64,000 nt of DNA from Monarcha castaneiventris obscurior. Its lineage: Eukaryota > Chordata > Aves > Passeriformes > Monarchidae. The position numbers were made by a program, and so were the translations under genes. The DNA lies in the NCBI GenBank assembly GCA_026261815.1, contig JAMPIT010000848.1, positions 248,001 through 312,000 on the forward strand, given 5' to 3'. Below the pieces are notes generated by a model. The model saw only the letters and a program-made list of their open reading frames with translations. It searched no databases and was not told the DNA's origin. Below are positions 27,201 through 37,539 of the stretch, piece by piece (position 1 is the first letter of the stretch; each line of letters starts with the position of its first letter).

Positions 27201-30200
27201 CCTGACTCTGTCTCTCTTGCAGCCTCCAGAGGAGCCAGAGGTGAAGCCAGAGCCTGGTCCCATAGAAGATTTTGAGAGGACCCCGAGCGGCCGCATCCGT
27301 CGGACGTCAGCCCAGGTAGCCGTCTTCCACCTCCAGGAGATAGCGGAGGATGAGCTGGCCAGGGATTGGACCAAGCGGAGGATGAAGGATGACCTGGTGC
27401 CTGAAACGAAGCGGGTGAGCAGCCTTTAGTTCTCCTTTTGGTTTTGCACTAGCTGTACACAGAGATCTCAGGATTCTAGCCTGGCCCCAGCTGTACACGG
27501 AGATTTCCAGGATTCCAGCCTGGCCCCAGCTGGTTGAGGGCTTCACGTGTCTCATTTGCTGTGCCTTAAATTAATTAGCTGTGGTGGCAGATTTATTGCT
27601 GAAGAGCCCACCCAGCACAGGCTGAGCCGCTGTGGTCTGGAGGCTCCCAGCAGCAGGCAGCTGTGCCCTTTGGAGGAAGAGGTGGTGCGCTGGGGAGAGA
27701 TCAGGGTCTGGCCCCAAGAGTGTTGGGGAGGGAGGTCGGTTCTGGTCCATGCTGAGCAGGGAAGTAGAGGCTGGCAGCCAAGAGGAGCACGTGAAGAGAG
27801 CAGATCAGATCTGAAACTATCTCCCTTGCGCTGTTAGAGGGCAAAGATGCCCCAGGCAGAATTCCCTCCCTTCCACATCTCTTCCTTAACTTCTGGGAGA
27901 TGCTTTCCTGGAGGTAAAGGGCCTGCAGCATCCCAGAGCAGTGCTGCTGGGAGCAGAGGAAGGCAGAGAGTGGAGACAGGGCTGAGCCCTAAAGGATCCA
28001 GCAGCAGTGCCGAATGCTGTGGGATTTGCACAGGGCCCCAGCAGGCTTGAGCTTTTTGTAGGCATTGGAGTGAGTACACATTAAATCAAATTTCCCTTCT
28101 GGCTGTGGGAGGAGGTGATTATTCCTGGGAGTGTACTAAAGCTGAAATTCCCTCCAGGTATGTTCCTTCTGGACTGTAAAAGGAATGAAGCAGCAGAAAA
28201 TCATAAACCTTTTCAGTGTAAAGGGGAAAAAAGAGCGGGAACAGGAGTTTTTTTGTTTGCCAGGACTCAATGGAGAGCTCTCCTGCAAGCCTCTGCATGA
28301 GCTGCAGCCTGTTTCCTGAGCAGGTGACTCTACAGTTAGGTGCCAGGCCTGTTCCATGCTCTGAACAGTTGGGCATCTCTTGTCCAGTGCTCTGAAATTC
28401 ACCCTGGCAAGATACTGGGCACGTTGCAAAGATGGGAGTGAGGATGAGAGGGCATCAGGAGAGTGTGAATAGTCCCACCCCACAGGATTTACCCCAAGCC
28501 ATGAGAACAGCCCAAGTCTCAGAGCCAGCTTGGAGAAGTGATGTGGCTCACCCAGGAAAAGGGGTGGCAGGACAGCAGAGCTTGAGCTAAAATGCCTTCC
28601 TGCTCCCACAGCCTGTCCCGTGCTGTCCTGGCACCTGTGCGTGCTCAGCAGAAGTGCCACCATGGTCCTGCAGAGACTCAGAAAAGCTCAGCCTGGCTCA
28701 GCTCTGGTCTGCACATGGTGGGCAGCTGGAAAACCAGCACAGGAACAAACCAGCAGCTTCTTTACTCCCCTTGGCACCCCAGTGAGACACTGGCACAGAA
28801 GGGCACTCAGCTACAGCACTGCCATCCACCTTGGGGCAGAGCTGGGCATTTTAGGGCCAGAACTGCTTGCAAACATTTTATTTCCCCAGTGCTTGGTGTT
28901 GCCATTGTTGTTTTCCAGATGTCTTCAGCTGCAATTCATTAATAACATAGAAAAAACAAGCCCAAAGTAGCTGTTTCATTTCAGATACTGTAGGAAAAGA
29001 GGTGTGCTGCTCTCTTCTCCCCTCTCCAGTCTCAGCTCTTGTATTCTTCTCTTTCCTCTTGGAATTGTTCCCTTTACTCATGACTTTGAGTATTTTCTTT
29101 TTGAGTTGAGGGAGCAGCCAGGACCCCAGGCCAGGACAAGGGACACATGCTCAGGCTGACATACAAAGGCATTGTAAAGGTCTCAGCACTGGCATAATTG
29201 CTCCATGAAGTGCTGGTGGGTTTTTTAATGAGACATTTCTTGTGTTCAGAGTCTGATTGTTTAACTGAGCCCCATCTCGGTGCTAAAAAGCAAAGAATTG
29301 CTGTGAGGTTGTCAGAAGCAGTTTTTCATTGAAGATGGGCAAGGGGGGAATTGGATCAGCTCCCAGATGGCAAAACAAGACTCTTGGGTTGGAGAATCAA
29401 GAGACCTCAGGCTCTGCATGAAATCCCAGATGGATTTTGGAGGAAGTCAGTGCAGTGGGTGAATCCGTACATAGCTGTGCGTGTGCCTGTGGGTACGTCT
29501 TGCAGTGACTGTCACGTTCCCTTGACAACACTTTATAATCTTTTCAGTCTATGACATTTTTTCTTGACGAGCGATGCTGGGAGGAGGTGGGAGGCAGGTT
29601 CTGCCCGGGGAGGCTGGTGGGAGCTTGCTGACTTCAGCACACTCTGAGCTGCTCTGCTCAGCCAAGGTTTGCATTGCTCAGGACTGCTCTGACTTTAAAA
29701 GTTGGTTCAGTTCAGGGTGTAGGAAAAAATCTCCCGGCAAGCGCCCAATTTGACCTCATTACAGCCCCAAAACAGAACTGCCCTCAGAACTGCCTGTGGG
29801 ACAGCCTTGTGCCACGTGGGGGGCTCAGAGCAGCCAGCAGCATCCCCGTGTCACCACCTTGCCGAGCATGTGTGGTAGCTGTCCCTGGAGGAGCTGACAG
29901 CCCAGAGCCACTGGAGCAGCAGGAAGATAAACAGCAGTTCACCATGACCAGGGCACTGGGACTGGTGGGAACTGATGGAAGTCCCAGAAGAGCCACCACA
30001 CCACCTCCTCTTTTTCCCCCTGAGCCATACCCAGCCATTGGGAGTACACTGCCAGGCCTGCAGACCCTGTACTGGACGTGGAGAGAAGTGGGATGTCAGG
30101 GATCAGCAGCAGATTGCAGCTGCTCCTTCACCTTTTCAGCAAGCCCTAGGGATTTCCAGGATTCCAGAGGGACAGATGCTTCCCAGCTCTGATCTGTAAC

Positions 30201-33200
30201 CACTGGTGGATGGATACACCTAAACTTGCTGCAGCACAGGACAAGCTCCATCCCTGAACTCTCCAGTTCCCCACCATGGTCCAGGCAGTCAGCGTGGATT
30301 TCGAGGAAGCTGATGAAGAAAGCCACCCCTCTCCATCCCTCTTCCAGGCAGCAGAACGTTTTCCCAGGGGACGGCCCAGCTCCTCATCAAGCCCATGGGA
30401 TACGAAGGTTTGCAGCCCCACGGCAGGAACAGCCCCACTGCAGCCCCTGTGCTGTGGCCACGTGGCAGCCGGTCCCAGCCGGCAAGAGAGATGCTGGCTT
30501 TGGATCCCGTTGGTGGCCTGTGGTGGGATGCGTTCGCCTTTCCCCGGGAGGATGGATTCCTTCACACCAAAGCAATGGCATCAGAATAAACGATTGCTGC
30601 TCGATCCCAGGCCCTGCGCTGCCTTCGGTCTGTGCTAACCAAATCCAGCATTTCTAAATATACACTGGAGTCTTGTTTTCTCGTTCCGATCTTTATTTGC
30701 CTCCAGATAAGCTGAAACAGATGGGGTGTTTCACAACAGCCGCTTGCTGGGGATGTCAGATGGGGAAGGGCACACCCCTGCTGCTTTTCTGGGAAAAATC
30801 CCTTCTCCAGAAGCTCCACGAAGATGATGCTGACCCTCCTCTGGCCTTTGCTGGGGTCATCGCCTGCCCATGAGCAGCCTCGAAGGCTGCAGGTTCCCAG
30901 CTCATGACAGTGGGCTCTGGGATACAGTGGGGGATTAGAAACAACCTCCTTGAGCAGGGGGAGGAGGCATCTTAGAGGCAGAACGGGAGAAAATGCTGTG
31001 GAAATCCCACTGTTTCAGAGTGTGATGCTTTCTTGGTAGAGCTTGAGGTGGGGTTCCTTGCTTCAAGGTGCTGGAGGTTGTGATGGGCTCACAGGGAGGG
31101 ATGCAGGGCTCCACTGTGGGATACATGGACACTCCATTTGCCTCCCCGTGGCTCAGGGTCTCAGTGTCAGTAGGGGCAGCCATGGAGTCTGCACATCCCT
31201 GTGGAGTCTGGTGCCGTGGTGTGCCAGGGATCTGGAGCAAAGGGCAGCCGTAGGCCAGTCATAAAGCTAAAGGGGAAAAGTCATCTCCAGGCTTGAGGTT
31301 TATACTGGAACCAGGATAAAAGAGGCTGGCTTGGGTTTGTCCCCCAAAACAATGGCCCTGCGATCCAGGCAGGAGCCAGGCTGAGCCCTGCGGACTCATG
31401 GCACTGGGGGCCAAACCGGATCCCAGCTCCAGCTGCGGGGCCAAGTCCATCCTTCCTCCCCTTGCTCGGCAGAGCTGGCATGGTGTGACCCTCCTGTGGG
31501 ACCTGGCTGCTGGCCAGCACCCCTGGGTGCGTTTTGCCTTCATGGCATCCACAACTTCCACAGGATGAAGGGAGAACTGTGCCTTGTGCTGGGGATGTGG
31601 GTGAGGCTTCGGGGGCGCTCGTCGGCTGAGACATCCCGCATGGTTCTCATTTACTGAGATGTATTTTGGGGAAGGGGAGAGCTGTCGAGGGAGCAGAGAG
31701 GATTGAAATATGAAAGTTAATTAAATAAAACCGTCAGTCAAAGGAAACAAACCTTCCCAGCCCAGCATCCTTCGACTGTTCAGAAGAGATGGGCTGCAGC
31801 CAAAACCAGTTGTAGTCGTTTAATGATTTGGCCATGAAAATTTTCACTTACAGGCTGTTTGAGGGAAATAAATGGAAAAGAAAAAAAAAATATAAAATAT
31901 TCCATGCCTGGGGCTCCCTCTTAATAGAGACATAAAGATGACTTTGACATTCCCAGAACCACAGCGCCCTGGGAAGACATGGGATTTGCATGTTATTGTG
32001 CAGGACTGTTGGAGGAGAGCAGGGAGGGATTTTTCTCTGGAGTGGGAAAGCAGAGCAGCAGAGTCCACATCTCTGAACATCCCCCCTCGCCTCCTCCCCA
32101 GGGACGTGCGGAGGGAGAGGTTGTTGCTGGGGCTGTGTGCGGTTACCATTAATGTTTGCTCATTCATGGGATTGATTGGGTTTTAATTATGAAGGCTGTT
32201 TGGCATCCTCGCTCTCAGTATCAATGGCAAAAAGGGACTCCTGTGTTCTCCCCTGGAGGTGGCATTGCCTTCCCCGGGCTGGGGACCAAGCTCTTGGTAG
32301 ATGCACCATCCCAGAGCTTCAAAGAGCTCTGCTGGCATCTCCCCCAGCCGCGAAGCACGACAGAATTGCAGCCCGCTGGGGCTCGGGGGAGTTTTCCACA
32401 TCCACATCCATCCGTACCAGCGCTTACAGTGCCGTTTTGCAAGGCCCTGTGCCCCTGCCCCTCACATGGAGCTCAGTGCTCCCTGACCCAGCCATGCCCT
32501 GCCACGTGCCAGCAGAAAGGCTGCAGGGGCACATGGATCACTTCAATTTGAGAGGAAAGGAGCAGCTGGCATCTGAGCCTTCAACATCCCGAGGTTCCCT
32601 TTGCAGGGAGCTTTGGGAACAGCTGGGGGGAGCTGGACAAAGGCAGATTTGCAGTTTTATCGGCATGTTCAGGAAAAGTCACAGCTGGAAAAGAAATCCA
32701 GTCAGCTTCCTGCTGCCTCCAAACTGCCAGCTCCAGGTCCTCGGGGACTGTTTGGCCTGGATTTGCACCTCTGCGAGCACCTTTTGGCCGTGCATCCTCT
32801 CCATCCAGCATGGAGGCAGGGATGCAGTTGTGTCCCATGCTTGGAAGCACCCATGGACAGTGGCACATGCTCAGGTAGCCACACCTGCACCGTGCCATCT
32901 GTGGGCTCACCCAGCACTGCTCCCATTCAGGGCAAGTTTGGGGGTCGGGACCCAAACAGCATCCGCTGGCTCTAGTAGAGCTCACCAGGCCGGGCTGGGA
33001 GTTGTGCTGGCATGGTTGTGCAGCCCAGTGTCCCCTGCAGACCTTGGCACGGTGGCTCAGTGTCAGGCAGGGACCAGCCCTGCAGGTAGGGCCAGTAACA
33101 GTGGCTGGGAGGCCCGGAGATGCCTGGAGCTGCCACAGCTGCCTTGGCTTGTGCTGAACACACAGAACTGGAGTTGAGAAGGCCGGCCCGCTATGCTAAC

Positions 33201-36200
33201 CCTCAAAGTCGCTAATAAAGTGCTAATTAAAAGCGTTTGGAAGGAGCAGCCCTGCCAGAAGGAGAGGCACAGACACAAGAGCCTTTCATTGTTTAACAGG
33301 CTGTGCCCATTCATCCGTGGAAGGCAGCCATGGAGGCTCCTGGCCCCTGTACCCAGTGTGCAGGGTTGTTTATTCCCGTGGTTATAAAATGCGGCTGAAG
33401 GGCTGTGCTGACACCATGCACCAAAAACGCCGGGTCCAGTCCTGGCCCTGTGGGCATGGACCCGGGAGCAGCAGCCTCTCCTCTCCCTTGCCAGGGACTG
33501 GTTGCTGGTGGCAGGGCAGTGGGCAGAGCTGCCTCCCTGCCCTGCGGTGCCCGAGGGGAGAATGGCATCTCCGGGGCAAGCCAGAGGAGTTTTCAGCCCC
33601 GATTCACTCTGGGGCGGGGCAAGACCCGTGTGAAGGGGCAGGACTGGGCTGGGGTGTGCAGCTCTCCTAATCGACTGCTATTGTTCACAGCTCAATTACA
33701 CCCGACCAGGGCTTCCAAAGCTCAATCCCAGGCTGCTGGAAAACTGGAAGAACGAAGTGAAGGAGAAGGGCCGCATCAACTGTCCCAACAACGTAAGGAT
33801 TGTCTGTTCTTCCGTGGGCCAGCTGGTCTCAGTCTGCAGGAGGGAGCAGGTTTTTGGGGGCAGAAACCCACCAAAAATGGTTCTCATTGGGCCCCTGATC
33901 ATAGTGTTGCTCAGACTCTCTTTTCACCTCCTTTCCCTGAGCTTGCTGCAGTGCCTGGTGAAAGTGTATCCCATCTTTGGGATCCTCATGGTGTGCTCAA
34001 GCCACCAGGCTTGGGGACAGGGCCACCCTTGGGCTGATGATGCAGCATTACCCAATCTGGGCTCTGGAGCTGCGTTTGGGAAGCTCCCAAGATCCCAACA
34101 GGGTGAAGGATGTGCATCCTGCACATCCTTTTGATGCAGAGAGCCTACTTTTCCCAGAGTTACGCGAAGATAGATTTAAGCCAAGCTTTTTAAAGCCCTG
34201 TGACAAGCACAGACCTCAGGGCATGGTGCGTGTGCCTCATCTCACTGTGAAACACAGCCTTGGCCCGAGCTGACAGAAAGGTGAACCCCACCCTGGTGCT
34301 GAGCCTGGATTTATCGTCCCAAACAAAGCCCTGCTAATGGGAGTTCTGAAGGAGGCTGTTCCCACAAGGCCAGGGGAGCCGGGCTGGCTAATTAATGTCA
34401 TACACAGGCACTTGGAAAAGACGTTGCTCAGAAACTGGTCATGCTGCTGCCTGGGTGATTTCTCCATTAAGCCTCTGCTGTGGCTCCAAGAACTCCTGTA
34501 GCCCAGCAGGACCTCCCGACAGCTCACAAATGTAGGTTTTTCCACGGAGATATTTAGGGGAGACGTTTTTCAGCCCGTTGTAGAGGGATTTGGCCACATG
34601 ACTCCCATTAGCACTAATGGGAAACGTGTGACCAGAACCCTCGGCGCCTCGCAGAGCACTAACCTCACACTGCTCAGCCTGGACCGGTGGCCATGCTGGC
34701 TCAGCAGGCTCCTGGCCACGGCTCAGAGGAAGGCAGGGGATGAGGGGGATCGTGTCTAACCCTGCTTTGTTTTGTCCTGCAGTGCTGTGAAGCCATTTAC
34801 TCCAGCGTCTCAGGGCTGAAAGCTCACCTGGCCAACTGCAACAAGGTAGGTCCTGCCTTCTACACCCTTTTCTCAGAGGTGGCTTTGGTGTTGGGTTTTC
34901 TCTTCCCCCCAGCTGGTTTGGAAGGAACAAGCCAAGGGACAGGTTAAAGGATGGTGGCTGCTGGAGGGGCTGGCAGTGCTGCTCCCAGTGAGTTGTCACC
35001 AGGCAAATGGAGGCAGAGAGGCTCAAGCTGTGCAGATGGATTGGAGGGGATGTAGCTGCCATTCCAGCTGTAGAGAAAAGGAGCCACAACACAAACTTCT
35101 CACCCAAGCGCCCAGACGTCTGACACACAAAGTGTTCCGGGGACACAGCAGTGGGACTAAGCCCTCCTGCTTCATGTCCTCCTGTCCCACAGCAGCCCCT
35201 GCCCAGCTGCTCCCTGCAGCCCCTGGATCATTCACAAGTCCTTGGCTACCCAGCATGGCCAGCACCTCACACAACCACACATCAGCCACAGCAGCTCAGA
35301 GCCAAGGAGCTGGGTGTTGGAAACTGAATGTTTCCTGAGGCAGGTGGGAATCAGGAGTCTTCTTCCATCCATTTGGGCAGCCCTACAGCCCCTCTGGAAG
35401 CTCAGCTGGAGCAATGCTGGTGTGGTGCTTCCCGGGTTAGTCTGAGACTAGAAGAGGCAGCTGGTTGTGCAGAGACCAGTGCCCTCCCACTGGATGGATG
35501 GAGCAGCCCTGAGCTCCAGTGCCCTGCAGCTGCCCCAGGGGAGGGATCAGGAGCTCAGTGTAGGTCCCTCAAATTGGAACCAAGTAAGAGCTGCTAAAGC
35601 TTTATACCCTGAAACATTTCCAGCTGCAGCTTCCATTGAATGGAGCTTCCAGGAGGCAGCTCCAATACATACCCCGTGGTTATTAAAAACATCAACTCCC
35701 GCACTCCTCCAGCGCTAGCTGGAACAGCAGCCCTTAATGAGATCATTTAGAAAATGGGCTGCAGAGATCCGGCAGGAGAAGCTGGATTTATGCAGGATAA
35801 AAGTGCAAACACAGAAGACTGGGACAGCTCCTTCTCTGAGAGAAAATGGAGCTGGTTTCTGGCTGGTTCCATGCACAGGAAGCAGGCAGGATCTACATGA
35901 ACATTTTCATGAGCCACAGAGCTGCACCCTCTGGATCCGGCACAGCTTTGGCCAGGTATTGGGAATCAGCAATGGGGAGTGCCTCTGACTCCCACACTGC
36001 CACCAGCAGGATTCTTCCGCTTAGGGGAGAGGATTTACTTTGAATACATGTGCCAACAAATTTGGCATAAATAAATCACAGCCCCTCCAGAACTGGTCTG
36101 TGATTCCCACTGTAAAATCCTGCAGAACTGGTTGCAATACACGAAGCCTTAGCAAGAGCAGAGGCCGCTCCCAAGCAGCACCCCATCTTCAGTGGGGATT

Positions 36201-37539
36201 GATGCACCAGGATGATTTTGCACAAGGATTCCTGAAGCCAGGCCTGTCCTGTCCTGAAATGAGAGATTCGTCTAACTCAGGATTTATAGCTGTGGAGAAA
36301 TTCCCAGGGAGGAAATATATGGCCCGGAGAGGCCCATCCATAAGCCCCTCATCAACAGAGAGCACATTATCTCCTGCGTGCCGTTACCTGCAGCAGAGCC
36401 GGCAGATCCGTCATCCCGCCAGGGCACTGCTGACAGGAATCCAGCAGTCACCCCGGCTCTCTGACAATGTAACAGGAAAATTAGGTGAGTGCTGGACATA
36501 AATCCGATGGTGGTTCAGTCCCAGGGGATCACAGATCTGCTGACAGCGAGGACACGGGGTGATGGCCCCATCACCTGATGTTGGGGACACACAGACAGCA
36601 ACACGAGTGGCATGGACTGAAACTCGGAGAGGATGTGTTTGTGAGTTCCTGGCCCGGCAGAGATGCAGTGGTTCAGACGTGTTTATTTCGTGTCACTTCG
36701 AGGTCACAGGAGGGTCAGGGCCAGGGGAGGGCGACCCCTTGGGGCGCTTTGGGCTCTGCAGGAGCTGCTGTGTCTTGCAGGGGGACCACTCAGTGGGCAA
36801 GTACCGCTGCCTCCTGTGCCAGAAGGAGTTCAGCTCCGAGAGTGGCGTCAAGTACCACATCATCAAGGCTCACTCGGAGGTAAGGAAGCAGCTGCATCTG
36901 GGCTGGGCTGGTCCCTGCTCCAACACACTCATCCTTGGGCTGTCCCTTTCCATCCATCCATCCGTCCATCCATCCATCCGTCCATCCATCCATCCATCCA
37001 TGTATGTATGTTAAGAGCAGAGCGCAGTGGCAGCTCCTAATCGGCTTGGGGGGTTCCTCCCTGTCCCCCTTGGTGTCCCTGACACCCCCAGGCTCATTGC
37101 AGCTGCTCAGCAGTGAGCAGTTCGACCTCAGGGAGGTGATGCCAGGGCGTGGGCCAGGCTCGGGTTGTGGGTGCTGGTACTGGTACTGGTGCCAGTGCCT
37201 GCCCCCCAGACAGTCACTAACCCCCGTGTCACCCCACGGACACAGAACTGGTTCCGAACCTCCTCAGAGGCCAGCCGGAAAAAGAAAAACAGGGAACAGC
37301 TTTCTTCCAGCAAAGAGGAGAAAAAGAAAAGCACAAACGGGAAGAAAAGGGGGAGAAAACCCAAGGAGAGGCCTCCAGAAATGTTCCCGAAGGGCAGAGA
37401 GAGCGTGGCAGCAAAGACTAATCACAAGAAAACCCTCGAGCACTGGGAAGGCTCCCGGGGCAGCCCCGAGGGGGACGAGCTCGTCCCCAAGCCCCCGAGC
37501 CAGCGGAAGGGAGGAGCCAGCAAGATGCCCGAGAAATGA
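15148..37539 (+). CDS. ZNF512B: ZNF512B, zinc finger protein 512B (16 coding exons, complete)
   Basis: Chromatin-associated zinc-finger protein; the human protein is nuclear and reported to contact NuRD through RBBP4. CDS join: 15148-15268, 16273-16352, 17124-17252, 17601-17773, 17938-18191, 18958-19029, 20630-20764, 22082-22206, 24629-24721, 25564-25662, 26369-26539, 27223-27414, 33691-33792, 34783-34845, 36781-36879, 37246-37539. All junctions are GT-AG and phases close, giving 733 residues; human is about 890. Fingers: C-C-H-C type at about 86-108, 340-361, 424-446 and 579-601, each followed by C2H2 at 121-142, 370-391, 460-481 and 613-634. An RRKQ-x-x-P motif lies at 253-262. Basic AT-hook-like patches lie near both ends. 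The mammalian KPV-type repeat is missing. The paralogue ZNF512 is excluded mainly by synteny. Confidence 0.95.
16273..16352 (+). CDS. ZNF512B: ZNF512B coding exon 2 (AT-hook-like)
   Basis: Acceptor TTTGCAG, donor CCT|GTAAGA. It codes [19 protein letters not shown], strongly matching the human protein. The core KKGRPK is an AT-hook-like basic motif. Confidence 0.95.
17124..17252 (+). CDS. ZNF512B: ZNF512B coding exon 3 (finger 1, C-C-H-C)
   Basis: Exactly 43 codons, phase 0 at both ends. Cysteines 86 and 91, His104 and Cys108 form an atypical finger, CPNSGC...HYQRC. The preceding [18 protein letters not shown] is a family hallmark. Confidence 0.96.
17601..17773 (+). CDS. ZNF512B: ZNF512B coding exon 4 (finger 2, C2H2)
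   Basis: It codes a C2H2 finger, [20 protein letters not shown] ending at His142. The sequence then runs [18 protein letters not shown] with no repeat. The mammalian protein has about 150 residues of KPV/RPV-type repeats at this point. Donor AAAAG|GTACCA, phase 2. Confidence 0.95.
17938..18191 (+). CDS. ZNF512B: ZNF512B coding exon 5 (linker)
   Basis: Low-complexity acidic/alanine linker without fingers, about residues 168-252. It ends in the conserved EEDPERMKH, which agrees with human EEDPERTKH. Acceptor CCCTAG at 17932-17937, donor at 18192. Confidence 0.9.
18421..18480 (+). mobile_element. CR1 LINE 3' terminal fragment
   Basis: It reads like the end of a CR1 copy: TGGTTGGATTTGATGATCTT, then AGAGGTCTTTTCCAACCTTA and a degenerate ATTCTRTGA-type tail. 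Only about 60 bp survive. Confidence 0.75.
18958..19029 (+). CDS. ZNF512B: ZNF512B coding exon 6 (putative NuRD/RBBP4 motif)
   Basis: A 24-codon exon coding [19 protein letters not shown] and onward. The RRKQ-x-x-P pattern resembles the FOG-type NuRD-interaction motif, and a variant of it was reported to bind RBBP4 in human ZNF512B. The acceptor choice (AG at 18956-18957) is fixed by phase; an AG four bases later would break the frame. Confidence 0.93.
20630..20764 (+). CDS. ZNF512B: ZNF512B coding exon 7 (lysine-rich linker)
   Basis: It codes [19 protein letters not shown] followed by a Lys-rich stretch, phase 1 at both ends. The start matches human GLVKAEDKA; the rest has diverged. Confidence 0.93.
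22082..22206 (+). CDS. ZNF512B: ZNF512B coding exon 8 (finger 3, C-C-H-C)
   Basis: Finger [20 protein letters not shown] with the closing Cys361. The fourth ligand is cysteine, not histidine. It ends in phase 0 at AAA|GTAAGG. Confidence 0.96.
24629..24721 (+). CDS. ZNF512B: ZNF512B coding exon 9 (finger 4, C2H2)
   Basis: 31 codons: [20 protein letters not shown] then NYHTMAEH. Almost identical to human. Acceptor CCTTCAG, donor AAG|GTAAGG. Confidence 0.97.
25564..25662 (+). CDS. ZNF512B: ZNF512B coding exon 10 (start of finger 5)
   Basis: 33 codons: a glutamate/arginine-rich helix-like segment ([16 protein letters not shown]), then Cys424. This exon supplies only the first metal ligand of finger 5; the rest is in the next exon. 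Confidence 0.95.
26369..26539 (+). CDS. ZNF512B: ZNF512B coding exon 11 (rest of finger 5, finger 6)
   Basis: 57 codons. Finger 5 closes with Cys429, His442 and Cys446. Finger 6 is C2H2: [20 protein letters not shown] and His481. A C-run/G-run palindrome lies 43 nt into the following intron. Confidence 0.96.
27223..27414 (+). CDS. ZNF512B: ZNF512B coding exon 12 (conserved linker)
   Basis: 64 codons with no finger, yet highly conserved: [20 protein letters not shown] then [11 protein letters not shown] and [13 protein letters not shown]. The conservation suggests a functional binding segment of unknown role. Confidence 0.96.
27415..33690 (+). other. ZNF512B: ZNF512B intron 13 (6.3 kb)
   Basis: The longest ZNF512B intron. 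It contains a two-copy tandem repeat (27451-27531) and AT-rich patches with TAAT cores near 31640-31900, 32140-32200 and 33190-33240. A 333-codon + strand open frame (32176-33177) looks non-coding. No CR1 or LTR was recognised. Confidence 0.65.
27451..27531 (+). repeat. Two-copy tandem repeat, unit about 40 bp
   Basis: Two adjacent units start AGCTGTACACAGAGATCTCA and AGCTGTACACGGAGATTTCC, each ending in AGCCTGGCCCC. Copies differ at a few positions. Confidence 0.85.
33691..33792 (+). CDS. ZNF512B: ZNF512B coding exon 13 (start of finger 7)
   Basis: 34 codons starting [13 protein letters not shown] and ending KGRINCPNN. It carries the first cysteine (579) of finger 7 and follows a 6.3-kb intron, the longest in the gene. 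Confidence 0.96.
34783..34845 (+). CDS. ZNF512B: ZNF512B coding exon 14 (rest of finger 7)
   Basis: 21 codons: [20 protein letters not shown] and K. Ligands Cys584, His597 and Cys601 complete a C-C-H-C finger begun in the previous exon. Confidence 0.96.
36781..36879 (+). CDS. ZNF512B: ZNF512B coding exon 15 (finger 8, C2H2)
   Basis: 33 codons with finger [20 protein letters not shown] and His634. Acceptor TCTTGCAG, donor GAG|GTAAGG. Confidence 0.96.
36951..37010. repeat. (CCAT)n microsatellite with CCGT variants
   Basis: About 13 tetramers, CATC/CCAT with interspersed CCGT, passing into TGTATGTATG. It lies in the final ZNF512B intron, about 70 bp after the donor. Confidence 0.95.
37246..37539 (+). 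CDS. ZNF512B: ZNF512B last coding exon (basic tail)
   Basis: 97 codons plus TGA (37537-37539). It starts [10 protein letters not shown] and contains a Lys/Arg-rich segment with [11 protein letters not shown], an AT-hook-like core, and ends KMPEK, as in the human C-terminus (SKAPEK). Confidence 0.95.
   Translation, partial: NWFRTSSEASRKKKNREQLSSSKEEKKKSTNGKKRGRKPKERPPEMFPKGRESVAAKTNHKKTLEHWEGSRGSPEGDELVPKPPSQRKGGASKMPEK

Larger units (their letters stand above)
22207..27222 (+). other. ZNF512B: ZNF512B introns 9-12
   Basis: Introns 22207-24628, 24722-25563, 25663-26368 and 26540-27222. There are no recognisable mobile elements. A C/G palindrome lies at 26583-26597. Long open frames on the minus strand near 25377-26222 show no domain. 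Confidence 0.65.
33793..37245 (+). other. ZNF512B: ZNF512B introns 14-16
   Basis: Introns 33793-34782, 34846-36780 and 36880-37245. The last holds a CCAT-type microsatellite. Nothing else was recognised. Confidence 0.65.

Noticed and set aside
32176..33177. 333-codon + strand open frame in ZNF512B intron 13
   Set aside because: Low-complexity translation with no domain. The flanking ZNF512B exons join in phase without it.
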